A stretch of DNA of 64,000 nucleotides from Atrina japonica (taxonomy: Eukaryota > Mollusca > Bivalvia > Pterioida > Pinnidae), in contig BROG01000155.1 in the NCBI GenBank assembly GCA_030159075.1, forward strand, positions 496,001 through 560,000, written 5' to 3'. The translations under genes and the position numbers were made by a program. The notes beneath the pieces were generated by a model. That model was given only the letters and a program-made list of their open reading frames with translations, was not told where the DNA came from and made no database searches. Each line of letters starts with the position of its first letter. Positions within the stretch are counted from its first letter, which is position 1. This document shows, piece after piece, positions 10,661-26,724 of the stretch.

Positions 10661-10914
10661 CTGGCTCCTGTATCAGATATGAAAAAACCTGTATTTTGAA
10701 GTAAGTGTATGATAAACATATATATATATATATATCTTACACTACTATTTGAATCCAAATAATGAAATCTGGCTATGACCTAGAATACAGATTACTTGTA
10801 GTGGATTTTGCCAGACTTGAAAATGCAGGTTACAGGAAAGAAGAATGAATATTGATCCCCACTTTCCTTTAAAATTTATTTTGACATCACTTTCACCTAA
10901 TCCTTGGGCCTCTA

Positions 10915-11212
10915 AGGCAAAAGATTATAAAAAGTTATGTCACCAGCTATAGATGAAGTGCCACAAAATTTGACTTTTGCTATGGACTGGCACCATTACA
11001 GTGATGGTTAATGCCATGCCTTCTGTTACATGATGCCTTTGTTTTAAGTCTCAGCTGAAAGTCTTATGTCTTTCACTTTTTATGCTCAGCATTCGGGAAT
11101 GATAAATAATTACCTTTTTTGTATAGTGACACGTATGAGCCAGAACCAGGAATGGAACATGAGCCTTTAGCTTGTAAGTCCAACATCCTACCACTAGATC
11201 ACTGGAGCTGTT
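10915..11212 (-). repeat. tRNA-derived SINE, family B, minus strand
   Basis: On the minus strand it starts GCTCCAGTGATCTAGTGG. A box TGATCTAGTGG lies at 11191-11201 and B-box-like TGTTCCATTCC at 11149-11159. Its body carries the complement of 'tatggactggcacc' and 'agtgccacaaaatttgac', matching the 'gtcaaaatttg..gc.cttcac' body of the copies at 38160-38385, 39880-40090 and 45535-45820. The 3' tail fades out near 10915. Confidence 0.7.
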
Positions 11213-11954
11213 TCATAATGGTGAAAAACCCTTTGTAAAGCTTAAAACAATGTTCAAACTAAGTCTCTGTAATTTTTATGAAGGCTGTTATTGCATAAAA
11301 TATATTTGCATATTTACTTGATTTGGTATGTTTTTGGAAATGTTCTAAAAAGTTTTTAGACTCCTTAATGCTGTGTACATTTGCAGAGAATTGGTCATCT
11401 ATATATATTGCACAGAAAACACCGAATAAAATACTTGTGTTGAAAAGATTTAAGATTATTGGTGAGATATGCTTGTTGTATTGCTTATAATCGGACATAG
11501 TGTGAAGTCAATTTGGCAAACAGTTCAACATAATCATAGGCTAGCTAGTTGGCAAATTAAAAACACACTCTATTGGACTTTCTCAAGATAATTATGTTAT
11601 TTCTTTATAAAGTTGTTCAACATAATCTCTAGAGTCAACAGAGGTGCTCTTTAACTTTTTAAAATACCTGTATGTCCAAGAGTTGTGAAAAAATAAACAA
11701 ATAAGGTCAAGATTTTGTCAATGAGATGTTTCATCTTCGCAAACAAATGCTGTATTCCTGCGAACGATGGAAATGACCAGTGATATAATTAACCTTTCAT
11801 GTGCAGTTCTTGTCTTTAGTAATGGCTACCTTTGATTTAAAAAAAAGAAAAAATATACAGAGAGAAATGATTTAATGTTACATGTATTGTTTATGAAATA
11901 GACACAAAAATATCCACCACACAAAACCATCTACAAAGTTATAACTGAGGTACA

Positions 11955-12022
11955 TTGTGTGTGTGCGTGTGTGTGTGTGTGTGTATGTGTGTGTGTGTGT
12001 GTCTGTGTGTCTGTGTGTGTGT
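11955..12022. repeat. (GT)n microsatellite
   Basis: About 65 bases of gt repeats with a few c and a interruptions. The two open frames that cross it on either strand (MCVCVCV... and ...THTHTHT...) are products of the repeat. Confidence 0.97.
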
Positions 12023-12189
12023 ACTAGCGGAAAAAAGAAACTGTACTTTAATAATTCCATTTATAAATTCATATACAAAATATTATGTTGCATTATGTAT
12101 ATCATTATTTAATATAAATGCATTGTCTTTCGATCCAAACATTAAATCACAGATTATGTCGATTATGGTTGATACAAACAGCCACTGAA

Positions 12190-13300
12190 AGTAAAGGGGT
12201 GGAAAAAAGTTTCATAAGTTTAATAGCGTGTATGACCACCATTTGCACTGATGCATTATTCACACCTATGATGCATTGAATGAATCAGGTTATGCCGAAA
12301 TGCCAGGAGAATGTTCTGCCATATGCGAAATGAAGAACAACGCAAAGCATCCAATGTAGCAGGGGGGTTTGGCTCTTGGCGCAGACGTCGTTTCATTTCA
12401 TCCCAAATATGTTCTATAAGCGATAAATCCGGTGACATTTCAGGCCAGGGTACGTTTTGCTGCTGTAGATAAATGTAGTTACTTACAATGCGAGCGGTGT
12501 GCGCACATGCGTTAAGGTGGTTGTTGTGAATCAATGGAATGAGGTGCTAATATACAATAGCGTACGCCAGATAAATTGCCCTCCATTATCACCAAAGGGG
12601 TCCTTCCTTGTGTTGTAATTCCACCCCAGACCATAACGCTCCCTCCACAGAATTGGCGGAGCTGAATAACACAGGCGTCAATGTAACATTCTCTGGCACG
12701 ACATCACTGCTGTTGAGATGAAATCTCAACTCGTCCATATACAGAACTTCTGCTCAATCTCTGTTATTGAAATGACAATGCCTCTTGCACCATGCTAACC
12801 TCGCAACACGGTAATGCTAGAGCAGAATAGGACAGATAGCAGGACGTTAAGAACTGATGTTGGCCTCTTGTAATCTGTTACAGTATGATGACTTCTCCGT
12901 TGATGCCCAGGGATGCTTCTAGTGGTCAAAGAAGCAATTGAAAATGATTACACAAGCCTGTATATATGTATGTATCTTGCTGACATGATGTCACACGCGG
13001 GCAACTTGATCGTGGGCAGTCCCGAACAGTGCCAGTTTGCTGATATCATCTCCATAATGCATTTACAGTGTTAATATGAACTCCATACTGTCTTGCCACA
13101 CACATTGCTTTGAGACATCCCAGCTTTAAGCATCCCAATAGAATGCAAATGAGTCAAAATTTTATTCCAAAAACCAATGTTTTTATCTTTCAATACATTG
13201 AATACTGTCAATAAATGCAAGAAATTCTAATCGATTACTAACCAAGTGTCGCTTAGGTTCGAAACTCCAGGAAAGCATGCTGTGGCCATCAAGGCGAAGC
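12190..13300 (-). pseudogene. Decayed Tc1-like transposon (transposase remnant)
   Basis: Read on the minus strand, fragments in family order are visible. GMLKAGMSQ (N-terminal helix-turn-helix region) lies near 13130, DELRFHLN (region of the first catalytic Asp) near 12730 and FCGGSVMVWGGITTQGRTP near 12640-12600. LQQQNVPWPEMSPDLSLIEH then leads into IWDEMKRRLRQ near 12450-12380, inside a 92-codon open stretch (12256-12534). Stops and frameshifts separate these blocks. The usual DNA-x-x-HTA block reads LNACAHTA, so the second catalytic Asp is lost. It is an inactive DDE transposase of the Tc1/mariner superfamily. The element ends are only approximate; I did not pair terminal repeats. Confidence 0.85.
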
Positions 13301-13422
13301 GAACGCAATATTTAACAAATACAGGCAAGTGTTTAGTATATTAAACTACATGTATGCCTTTATATGCCTTTAAAAATAAAGAGTGATAAAAAAATACTTT
13401 TTATGTTTTATTTAACTTTTAA

Positions 13423-13423
<1 letters not shown>

Positions 13424-13484
<61 letters not shown>

Positions 13485-13503
13485 ATATATATATATATAT
13501 ATT
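13424..13503. repeat. (TA)n microsatellite
   Basis: Almost uninterrupted ta/at repeats with one 'catgta' break near 13479. It can form cruciforms and is prone to length change. Confidence 0.97.
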
Positions 13504-14440
13504 TTAGTCTTATAATTTTACAATATAAAATGCTGACTCATCAGTAATTGATATTTGTATTAGGATCTATGATGGTATGGTCAGTGTTGCACAAAAAGGT
13601 TCTCTACAAGTTTACAAGCACCTAAGGTTTGTAATTCTTGTTATACTGGTAATAAATTCACTCCTATTCTCTTTTTAAAGTAAATGAAATACTGAAAATA
13701 ATTCAACACTGTTGGTCATCATTGTATTCTAACCTTAGACAGTAGTTTACTTTGGTGACAGATGTCCTGTTTTCTAATGACAAATACACTTTGGTCATTA
13801 CATTTCAGGTCATTGTAACTCCTGTTCTGTGTATTGGCTGGCATTTTGATTTTGTTAGGTCACTCACTGTTTATCCATTGGATTTAACATGAGTAACATG
13901 TACTGATGGATGGCTTAAATATCTAGTGTGAAGCAGTTTAGATTATTTTAATATTTTGTTACAAAAGTTTTGTAACTGTGACATGTTGTAAACTGATTTA
14001 TTTGTAAACCCAGTTCATTGTTTAGAGTGTGTGTGAGGGGGGGTATGTCAGCAATATATTGCTGGTAAGTCATTTTGATAATTTTCCATAGGTGATGTTC
14101 CTGATATTCTTTTTAATTATTGTTAGAGATCAACTAATTACCTTTTTTATACTAGCATGTGTGTGGAACTTTATCTTCCAGTCAGCTCTAAGGTTGTTTA
14201 TGTGCTCAAAAAGAGGGGATATCAAGAGGTTTAAATCCTATGAATTTTTTTTCTTATATTTTATAATAATCTAAAAACAATAACCTTGTAGACGTGATGA
14301 AACTTGTTTTGGCAATTGAATTTTTTTTAACTAATATGAACAAAATACATGTGATATTGACTCATCCCAGAAGGTGCCACTTGTCACATAGATTTACTTG
14401 GTCATGTAATATTAGTTGAGTTGATGTAAAGATCACATTT
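13504..14440. other. Intron 5, stretch without recognised feature
   Basis: AT-rich DNA with no feature recognised. It has several 'cattttgat/tcattgt' near-repeats around 13720-13860 that are too weak to call. The 60-codon open frame at 14092-14274 is hydrophobic (FLIFFLIIV...) as expected from T-rich sequence and is not supported as a gene. Confidence 0.5.
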
Positions 14441-14446
14441 CATATT

Positions 14447-14548
14447 GATGTTGGTTAGGGGACATGTATATTTATTTATTCAATTAGATGTTGGTTAGGG
14501 GGACATGTATACATATATCTATTTTGGTTAGGGGACATCTATATTCAT
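14447..14548. repeat. Tandem repeat, about 45-bp unit, 2-3 copies
   Basis: 'gatgttggttaggggacatg' recurs at about 14447, 14487 and, shortened to 'ttggttaggggacat', at 14524. Each is followed by 'tatatttatttat'-like sequence. Confidence 0.85.
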
Positions 14549-14817
14549 TTATGTAATACTCATAATGCTGTACAGTAATTTGTTACTTATTATAGCAGGT
14601 GTGGTAGTGTGATGTTTGTACAGCACTTCACCGCTGTTTATGTGATCTCAGTATATCATACTGTGGTATTCACTGACTATTACCAATCAGGTAAAAAGTC
14701 CCAGATATGATTATTATAAAACTAAAAAAGTGTTTGGCAGCTATGACATAAATTGTCTGTATGGATACATATGTTTTATAAAACTGTAAACAAACAATGT
14801 TTAAATTACTATATATT

Positions 14818-14998
14818 GTAAAACCTCTTTATACTGCCCCATTTCATTTGCCTCCTCACTTTACACCACAGTTTTTTTAAGTCCGCTTTTCCAATTTGCC
14901 CTATAATTTCATTTAAGGTTTCCCTAAACCTAGCAACAAAACTTTGTAATGCTATATTTGGGCTGAACAAATGGTGGCAATATAACAAGGTTTTACTG
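14818..14998. mobile_element. MITE, CAGTAAAACCT family
   Basis: Left end 'tgtaaaacctctttatactg', right end complementary 'tataacaaggttttactg', flanked by TA on the right. About 180 bp, no coding potential of its own. The 106-codon minus-strand open frame that starts inside it (14809-15129) resembles nothing known. Confidence 0.65.
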
Positions 14999-17035
14999 TA
15001 CATTACAGTTGATGGAGTCCTCTTACGATGTACATTGTAGACAGTATTGAGAAACAAGTGAATTGAGTTAGGATTTCTCACAAGTCGATTGTAAAATAAA
15101 TACAGTGTATGCATTTCACCTTTGCTCATTTATAATCAATATGAACATGTACAATGACACCATAATAAAGATGCCGACAACAGTTGTGTCCATTGATAAA
15201 CACTATCATATTAAGCCTACATTTCTTTTGGGACTTGAGTTGTACTCAGTGTAAGGATGGGAGTCATGTTACCATGACTTGAATCCTTATTGCATGACCC
15301 AGAATCACAGAGACTCAAGTCAAAATTTCATTTAAGTCAATAAATGGTAATGTAATTAAGTTATTTTGGTCATGTATTGTAATTTAGTTTATCTTGGAAT
15401 TTCCATTCCGTTAAACATATATATCTGAGTATTTTTAATTGGAAAATAACAAATATTCTGAAATTTATACAATAATTATTTTATGATTCTGGATTAAAGT
15501 CAAGTATAAAAACCTATTTGTAGCAGACGATAGCATACATTTGAAACGGCATGTATCCAGTAGCTGGTCAGGTTACAGTTAGAGTGATATTTTCATACAG
15601 GGACATTGAATTAGCCAATGGACCAGATGGACATTCTGTGTCATTAAAATTGTGTGATTCTTAAGAGGTTTTTGCAGAATAGTAAATTCACATTAATCAG
15701 TCAAGTAGCAATATAAGATAATATTTTCTAAATATAAACAGAAAGCAGATTATCAAATTTTGTCGTCACGATGTACTGACTGAGAGATAAAATGTTACTC
15801 AAAGGTTGCCATTTTCTGTCCTTTGATCAGCATTGATTTGGTAGATATATATAAGTAAACTGATAATTACTCATCCTGCACATGGTCCTACTTACCCTGT
15901 GACCTTTAACCCCAAAATCATTTGTTTACATTGGTGATAAATCAATCAAATTCATTCACAAAGATAAAACAAGTCTACATTGACGAGTTCTAATGAACTA
16001 AAAATATTTCAATATTTTAATTAAGATTTTCATTGATCATAAATATTGTGTAAAATTATCTCGCCTAATTTGCACTGATTGATAAGAGTTAATTTGTATT
16101 TCACTTTTCACCGAACTGCGCAGATATAAATCTGATATGAATTAATATGCCACGTTTATAATATCAACGTGTATCTGATAAAAAGAAAAGTATCAACCAG
16201 CCATATCGTACATTGCTCATTGTGATACATGTACATTGTTTAACAGTAAATGTTAGGTCAAGTAATGATGATGATTGACAAACTGCATTTGTTTTCTCTG
16301 TGAAGTTGATTATTTTCAAAGTCTTGAGTCCTGTATTTAATGAAAGCTGAGAAGTTGAAAATAAACTCTGTGGGTTATTTTTTTGCTAACATTGTAATCT
16401 ATTATATTTCACATTAATTTGTGGTTTCTCTTGATTTTTGTGGTGATAAATAGAGTACATCCATAGAACAACATTTTCCTTAAAAACTTAAAAAAAAAAA
16501 AAGGTAAGGGGGTTTGTATATAAGAATTTCTTTTTCCACAAACACTGATTCACTTAATGAAAATGAACATGTCAGTGTGGAAAAGTAACTGTCCCCACTC
16601 TATGATTTTTCTGATAGGAGTTGTCATGTGATAAATATCAGTCCAGAAAATGGTCATACATGTTAACGTTTATTTTTTCGGATATATCTGTTTGTATTTT
16701 TTCAGGATGTAGTTCTTATAAGTTGCATCATATTCTGTATCTCATGATTTATCTGTTTGTAGTTTGTATATTACTTGTTTATACTATGCATTTATTGCCC
16801 TGGTTGTAGGGAGACATGAGGATTTGTTTACCAAAGGCAAATCATATTTCCTGAGGGCATATTTGTATTTCATATAAAGAAGTAGTTCATATGATTGTTT
16901 CTGTTGTTACATATAGTCCAGGGTTCTTCGTATTTTCAAAAGGACAATCTAGAAAAAGTAGAATAAAGACATTTTGAGCGCTGTAGCCCTCAATACCCCA
17001 AATTGTAAAACTCACATCAGAGTTTGCTTCTGTGA
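14999..17035. other. Intron 5, AT-rich stretch without recognised feature
   Basis: Apart from a poly-A run at about 16490-16502 I find no repeat, RNA gene or credible coding exon in these two kilobases. Confidence 0.5.
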
Positions 17036-17039
17036 TTGT

Positions 17040-17395
17040 AATGTTCATATATATAGTATATTTGTATGACATGGGTTTATATCTGGTCATATTGACTTCA
17101 GATAGTCATCTGTAAGAATGCTATGTTCATTATATATATAATGTATTTGTATCACATGGGTTTATATCTGGTCATATTGACTTCAGAAATGTCATCTGTA
17201 AAAATGCTATGTGCATTTATATATTATAATTATATCACATGGGTTTATATCTGGTCATATTGACTTCAGATAGTCATCTGTAAGAATGCTATGTTCATAT
17301 ATATATATATATATATATATATAGTGTATTTGTATCACATGGGTTTATATCTGGTCATATTGACTTCAGAAATGTCATCTGTAAGAATGCTATCA
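17040..17395. repeat. Tandem repeat, about 80-100 bp unit, four copies
   Basis: The block 'catgggtttatatctggtca', followed by 'tattgacttcag', 'tgtcatctgta', 'aatgctat' and an AT tract, occurs four times (starting near 17069, 17155, 17237 and 17338). Units differ mainly in the length of the (at)n stretch, from a few bases to about 28. Confidence 0.95.
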
Positions 17396-20300
17396 ACACA
17401 TTAAAATGAAGATTATAAACTTATATTGATAGATTTTGATAGGGTCCTTTTACTGATTTGAAGAATTTTTTTTACATATAATGCATTTGTTTGTCAAAGA
17501 TTTCCCAATCAGTAAAGTAAGCTTATGAATATAAATCCATCATGCTGTACATTGTAAGCTAAATGTAGTAGACCTAATCCATTTTATATACATTTACTTA
17601 AAGCTGTGTTCTGTCATTGTTATGTGTATAAACAAAAGGTAAGGAAATTCACCCCTTGCAGATGGATTTTGATAGTATGTAAAATTTATACACCAGAATG
17701 CTTTTAGTAGTACAAAAGGTATATACAGGTTAGCCTTCCAGGCTCGGGTTTTATTCAAGTTAAGATGAATTTTAGATTGACTTCCCTGAACAAAGTTTAT
17801 GTTCTGTTTTAACAAGCCATTCATAATTCTGCTATCAAGTAATTCTAAGTCCACTGCCTATCTTGTCAAGGAGGGGTTGTAGCAATGCCCCAAGTCCCCG
17901 CACTGATACAAGTGTTTACTCAATGTCAATTTATTTCTTTATGATTTAAGATAAGACAAGTGTTATCTAAGCAAGCCGAGATTAGGCTATCCACACAACT
18001 TACGTATAATCAGCTCATATGTAAAGAGATAGGCAAACAAATGTCCCAACAGTATGATAAAATTAACTTAAAAATTCATTTCATGAAATGTCCCATTACA
18101 GAATTATCTAAATTATTCTGCTGTATGAAGTATGAATTAATTAAATATGCTCAAGATGTAGAGGCCATAAAGTGTGAAATGCTAAAGGAGTACACGGTAT
18201 AGGTGGTCAAGAAATAGTGTGCACTTGATCTTGTTTCAACTTGCCAACCCTCTAGAGATAATGGGATCTTCCTTGCTAGTCAAAGTACAAAGTCACTGTT
18301 TGCAGTCTCTTAAGAAGAATTCATAAAAATGCAGGATACTTGAGTTACCCTCACATCGACAGGTAGATCTTACTTGTGAAACACAGGTAGTAAATAAGAG
18401 AGGGCGTTGATATACACTCTGCTGCTGACAGGATCGGTAGCCAGTCGAGACATGGGGAGATGTTCGTACCAGGAGTTCTTGCTAGGTATAGTACTACAGA
18501 CCTATCTGATTTATCTATCTCTCTAAAGCTTCTGTTGTCTAGTGGAATAACTATGTTAAATTGATTGGTTTCTTTCTGGTGGTATTTGGATTGTGTTAAG
18601 GTTTTTGTTTTGGGTTAGAGGGCTCTGGATGTTTTACCATGGTTGATTCTTGACCACCTGTACTGTTGAGCCTGTATCTGTAAGTTGGAAGGTTTGGTCT
18701 AGACAGCAATGCATACTTTGCCAGATCTAACTCTTCCAGCTCACAGCTGCTGGCCAAGCTCTGCAATTTAGTATTGTAATTATCAATTTCATCTTTTTAT
18801 ATGATATACTTTTCTAGTTTTTTCTGGTTACATGTTTCCTTGATGCATGTTCATTTCACAGTACCAACATTAGTTAGTTCTGTCAATCATTACTAATCCT
18901 ATATTTTGGTAGTATGCAGTCAACATTTCGTTAGCAAATTAAGGCAAGAGATGATGTAGAAATAAGAAACTTGACAAATCTTATGTAATTGGACACTCCG
19001 TAGCTATAACTGTAATGAACTGTAGTTTGTAAATCCTTTAAGACACACTACACTTCCATTTAATAGAATAAGTTTACTATTTGTATGGTAATGTAATTCT
19101 ACATTATGAAAATTTTTTAGGCTTGAAATGAATAATTTGCTAAATTGGAGGGAAGTGGATAAGGTGACTGTGCCATTAGTTGATCATTTATAAGTACTGT
19201 GTCAGAGATACGAGTTATCAAAATGATTGTACACTATGTACTGGGATGCACCTGTCTTTCCCATGGCAAGGTCTAGTGTTAATTCTGGTATCTGATCTGT
19301 TTCTGATATCAGCTATATTTGACTTAACATGAAAACATTCCAGTCTATTTTAGAATTTACGAACTATTGTTGTTGCATCATTATAATAAGGCCATTCCAA
19401 TTTGTTTCTATATTAAGCATTGTGCTTTGTATTAGGACATTGTACATGTAAAAACAACAAACAATTAGTTATCCAGGAATGCATATTGTTCCTTACAACA
19501 CAGGGAATGAAAATGTTTTATATTTGCAGTTGGGTTGGTGCAGACAGTGTTCAGATAAAGTAAAGCTAATATACATCTACCATCAAACATATAAAGTACT
19601 CTAGTGGACTTCGGGTACCACATTTACTCAACGTAAGGCCATAACCTGATGCCATTTATTTCTGTTTAATGATCACAATTATAATTGAAGAGTTCAGTGT
19701 TTTTGTTCAGGTTGTGTGTGTTTTTTCTGAATAGGTAGTTAAGTTTTTGAATTCAGGGTGGAAGTTTAACATAGAAAAAATTTGGGGTGGCCTAAGTGAT
19801 TCAGTGATTTTTGTGTTGAAATTCTTGATGTAGACACTGCCATGCTGTGAAACACTTAACTTAACTTTATATATCAAAATTTCATTAGAACTAATTTTGA
19901 TAGAAATGATGCAATCCCATCTACTGGTAATCTTTATCTGTGTACCCAGAAGACAAAATTACCAAATATTACCATAATTAACCTGCTTAGTTGTAGAACT
20001 AGTATCTTTGTTGTTGTTTTTATTTATTTTGGGGGGTGTTGCTTGGTTTATGAAAGATTTAGTGTAATTGTTTTTACATTATGTCAATAGATTGTGATAT
20101 ATTCTGTTAACTAATTCACCCCTAAAGACACATTTGGACCAGTCTAAGTCATTGATTTACAGAGGATTCCATTCTTTTTCCGGGTTTGATGAGTTAATTG
20201 TTAAAGATGTTGGTATAATTGCAGAGACTTATGTTGATGGTTTGTAAGCATTTGTTATATACTGTTGTGTAGTAGTATTGTTAACAGTTTCTTTTAGACT

Positions 20301-20530
20301 TTTATATTTTTAATTTATTATTAAATCTGTGGATTGTTATAATGTGAGTTTTTAATTAATTGTTGGGATTGTGCAGTTGATGGGTTAATAGCAGCTATTG
20401 GGATTGCTATATTGATGGATTGTAAACAGTCATTAGAATAATTGTATTGATAGATTTGTATGATTTATTGATATGCAGTCATTGGGATTGTTCTATTGAA
20501 GCATCATAAAAAGTTATTGGGATTATTGTA
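17396..20530. other. Intron 5, stretch without recognised feature
   Basis: No repeats of note. An 80-codon open frame (17960-18202, + strand) reads MLSKQAEIRLSTQLTYNQ... with a later CPITELSKLFCCMKYEL. Its composition is more protein-like than that of its neighbours, but I do not recognise it, it has no clear splice partners, and it may be chance. Confidence 0.4.
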
Positions 20531-20532
20531 AG

Positions 20533-20703
20533 TAGATAATGCTTTAGCGACCACATGTGTATAAAGACCACCTGGTCACAAAGACCGGTTTTTTGCTGTT
20601 CCCAATTGTACCGCTTGTGTACAAATCAACCTCTAAGTCCACCTCCCTATAAAGACCGGTTTTCTTGTGTCCCTAAGGAGGTCTTTATATACAAGTTTCA
20701 CTG
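20533..20703. mobile_element. MITE, CAGTGAAACTTG family
   Basis: The right end 'ctttatatacaagtttcactg-ta' is the complement of the family left end. The left end is degenerate ('tttagcgaccacatgtgtat'). The internal 'ataaagacca.ctg' and 'ataaagaccggtttt' motifs recur, and are shared with the copies at 2376 and 47686. Confidence 0.75.
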
Positions 20704-24283
<3,580 letters not shown>

Positions 24284-25300
24284 ACAATGACCTCATCTAG
24301 GTTAGCATCACTTTGTTTGGTGCTTTCCACCTTGTTTTCCTTTTGTTTGTTCAGTTCATACATGCATTTTGCTGTTAGTATTTCTGTTAAGAAGTTACTA
24401 TTTGCTGATGTGAAGATTTACCACACTGGTTTGGATACACTCAGTAATCTGTTATTATGTCCAGATTTTGTGCATTTTGTAGAATGTTTCCCAGCATGTT
24501 TGTTGAGATGCTATGTAGTGATGTACTAGTAACATGGCCATCTCTAATTTCTTGTCATGAGAATTTTTGTCACTGTCAAAATCCAGTACAAAATCTTTAC
24601 ATGTGCATAAAGGGAAAAATCTCAAGATGGAAAGTGGGATAGTCAGCTTTAGAGATATACTAATTCAACTTAATACATATAGGCATTGGTTATATATAAG
24701 TCTTGAGTGGGAAATGGATATGTCTACAATCAAACAATATATTTAGACAGATTTTGACTGCGATTTATCTGTTTATTTTCTGAGAGGATAATTATATATT
24801 GGTTTATTAATTTGCATATTACACATTTGTACAGTGTTTTCCTACATTTTAGTTATGTTGGTCCTGTAATATATATTTAGAAATCATATAAGCTCTTTAA
24901 AACTTCCATAATCCAAGCAACGTTGAGTTTGTCCTAAGTGTTGTTCGGTGTGGTTTGGTCGTAGATAAATACTATCATCTATTCAAATCTAAATCTGATT
25001 GGGGGTATAAATTGGAGGGTAAACAATTACAGGCCACTTAAATCCCACCTAAAATGATCCTGAGTCCGAAGGAATGTTTGAGGTGATCTGTTTAAATTTT
25101 CTCTTAAAATCAATGGAGACCTTGGTCACTATGTAAATATAGGCAGAAATACTGAGCTAGCTCAGATAAATCCTAGCTGACTCCACAAGATCTTAGAACA
25201 TGTAGGATAGGGAAAAGGGTAAATTATGATGAAATAAGACAAACATACTAAAATCACATGTTTATTTCAAGTACTCCAATTTCAGGGTCTTTTTACCCTG

Positions 25301-26524
<1,224 letters not shown>

Positions 26525-26724
26525 CAGTGAAACTTGTCTTGAGAGACCACCCCATATGCCACTGAATTGCCATCTCTTGACACAGGCGTCTGTCGACACA
26601 TGTGGTCTCTCAAAAGAGGTTTTATCTGAAGGATTATTTAACTAACTGGTTAGTTTTTTCAGAATGTAGTCTCTGAAGACAGGTGTTCTTTCATGAGAGT
26701 TGTCTTTTTAGATAGGTTCCACTG
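26525..26724. mobile_element. MITE, 'gagagaccac' subfamily
   Basis: Starts TA-CAGTGAAACTTGTCTTGAG and ends 'agataggttccactg-ta'. Internally 'cttgagagaccaccccatat' and 'ggtctctcaaaagaggtttt' are complementary, so the element is a long imperfect hairpin. The same arrangement occurs at 34326-34480, 35288-35470 and 36019-36199. Confidence 0.8.

Noticed and set aside
11955..12188. Cys/Val repeat open frame that might look like a metallothionein-type gene
   Set aside because: It is the GT microsatellite read in one frame.
12256..12534. 92-codon transposase frame as an active gene
   Set aside because: Only the C-terminal third is open, upstream blocks are frame-shifted with stops, and a catalytic Asp position is replaced.
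17960..18202. 80-codon open frame as a real nested gene
   Set aside because: No recognised family, no promoter or splice evidence; kept only as a low-interest finding.
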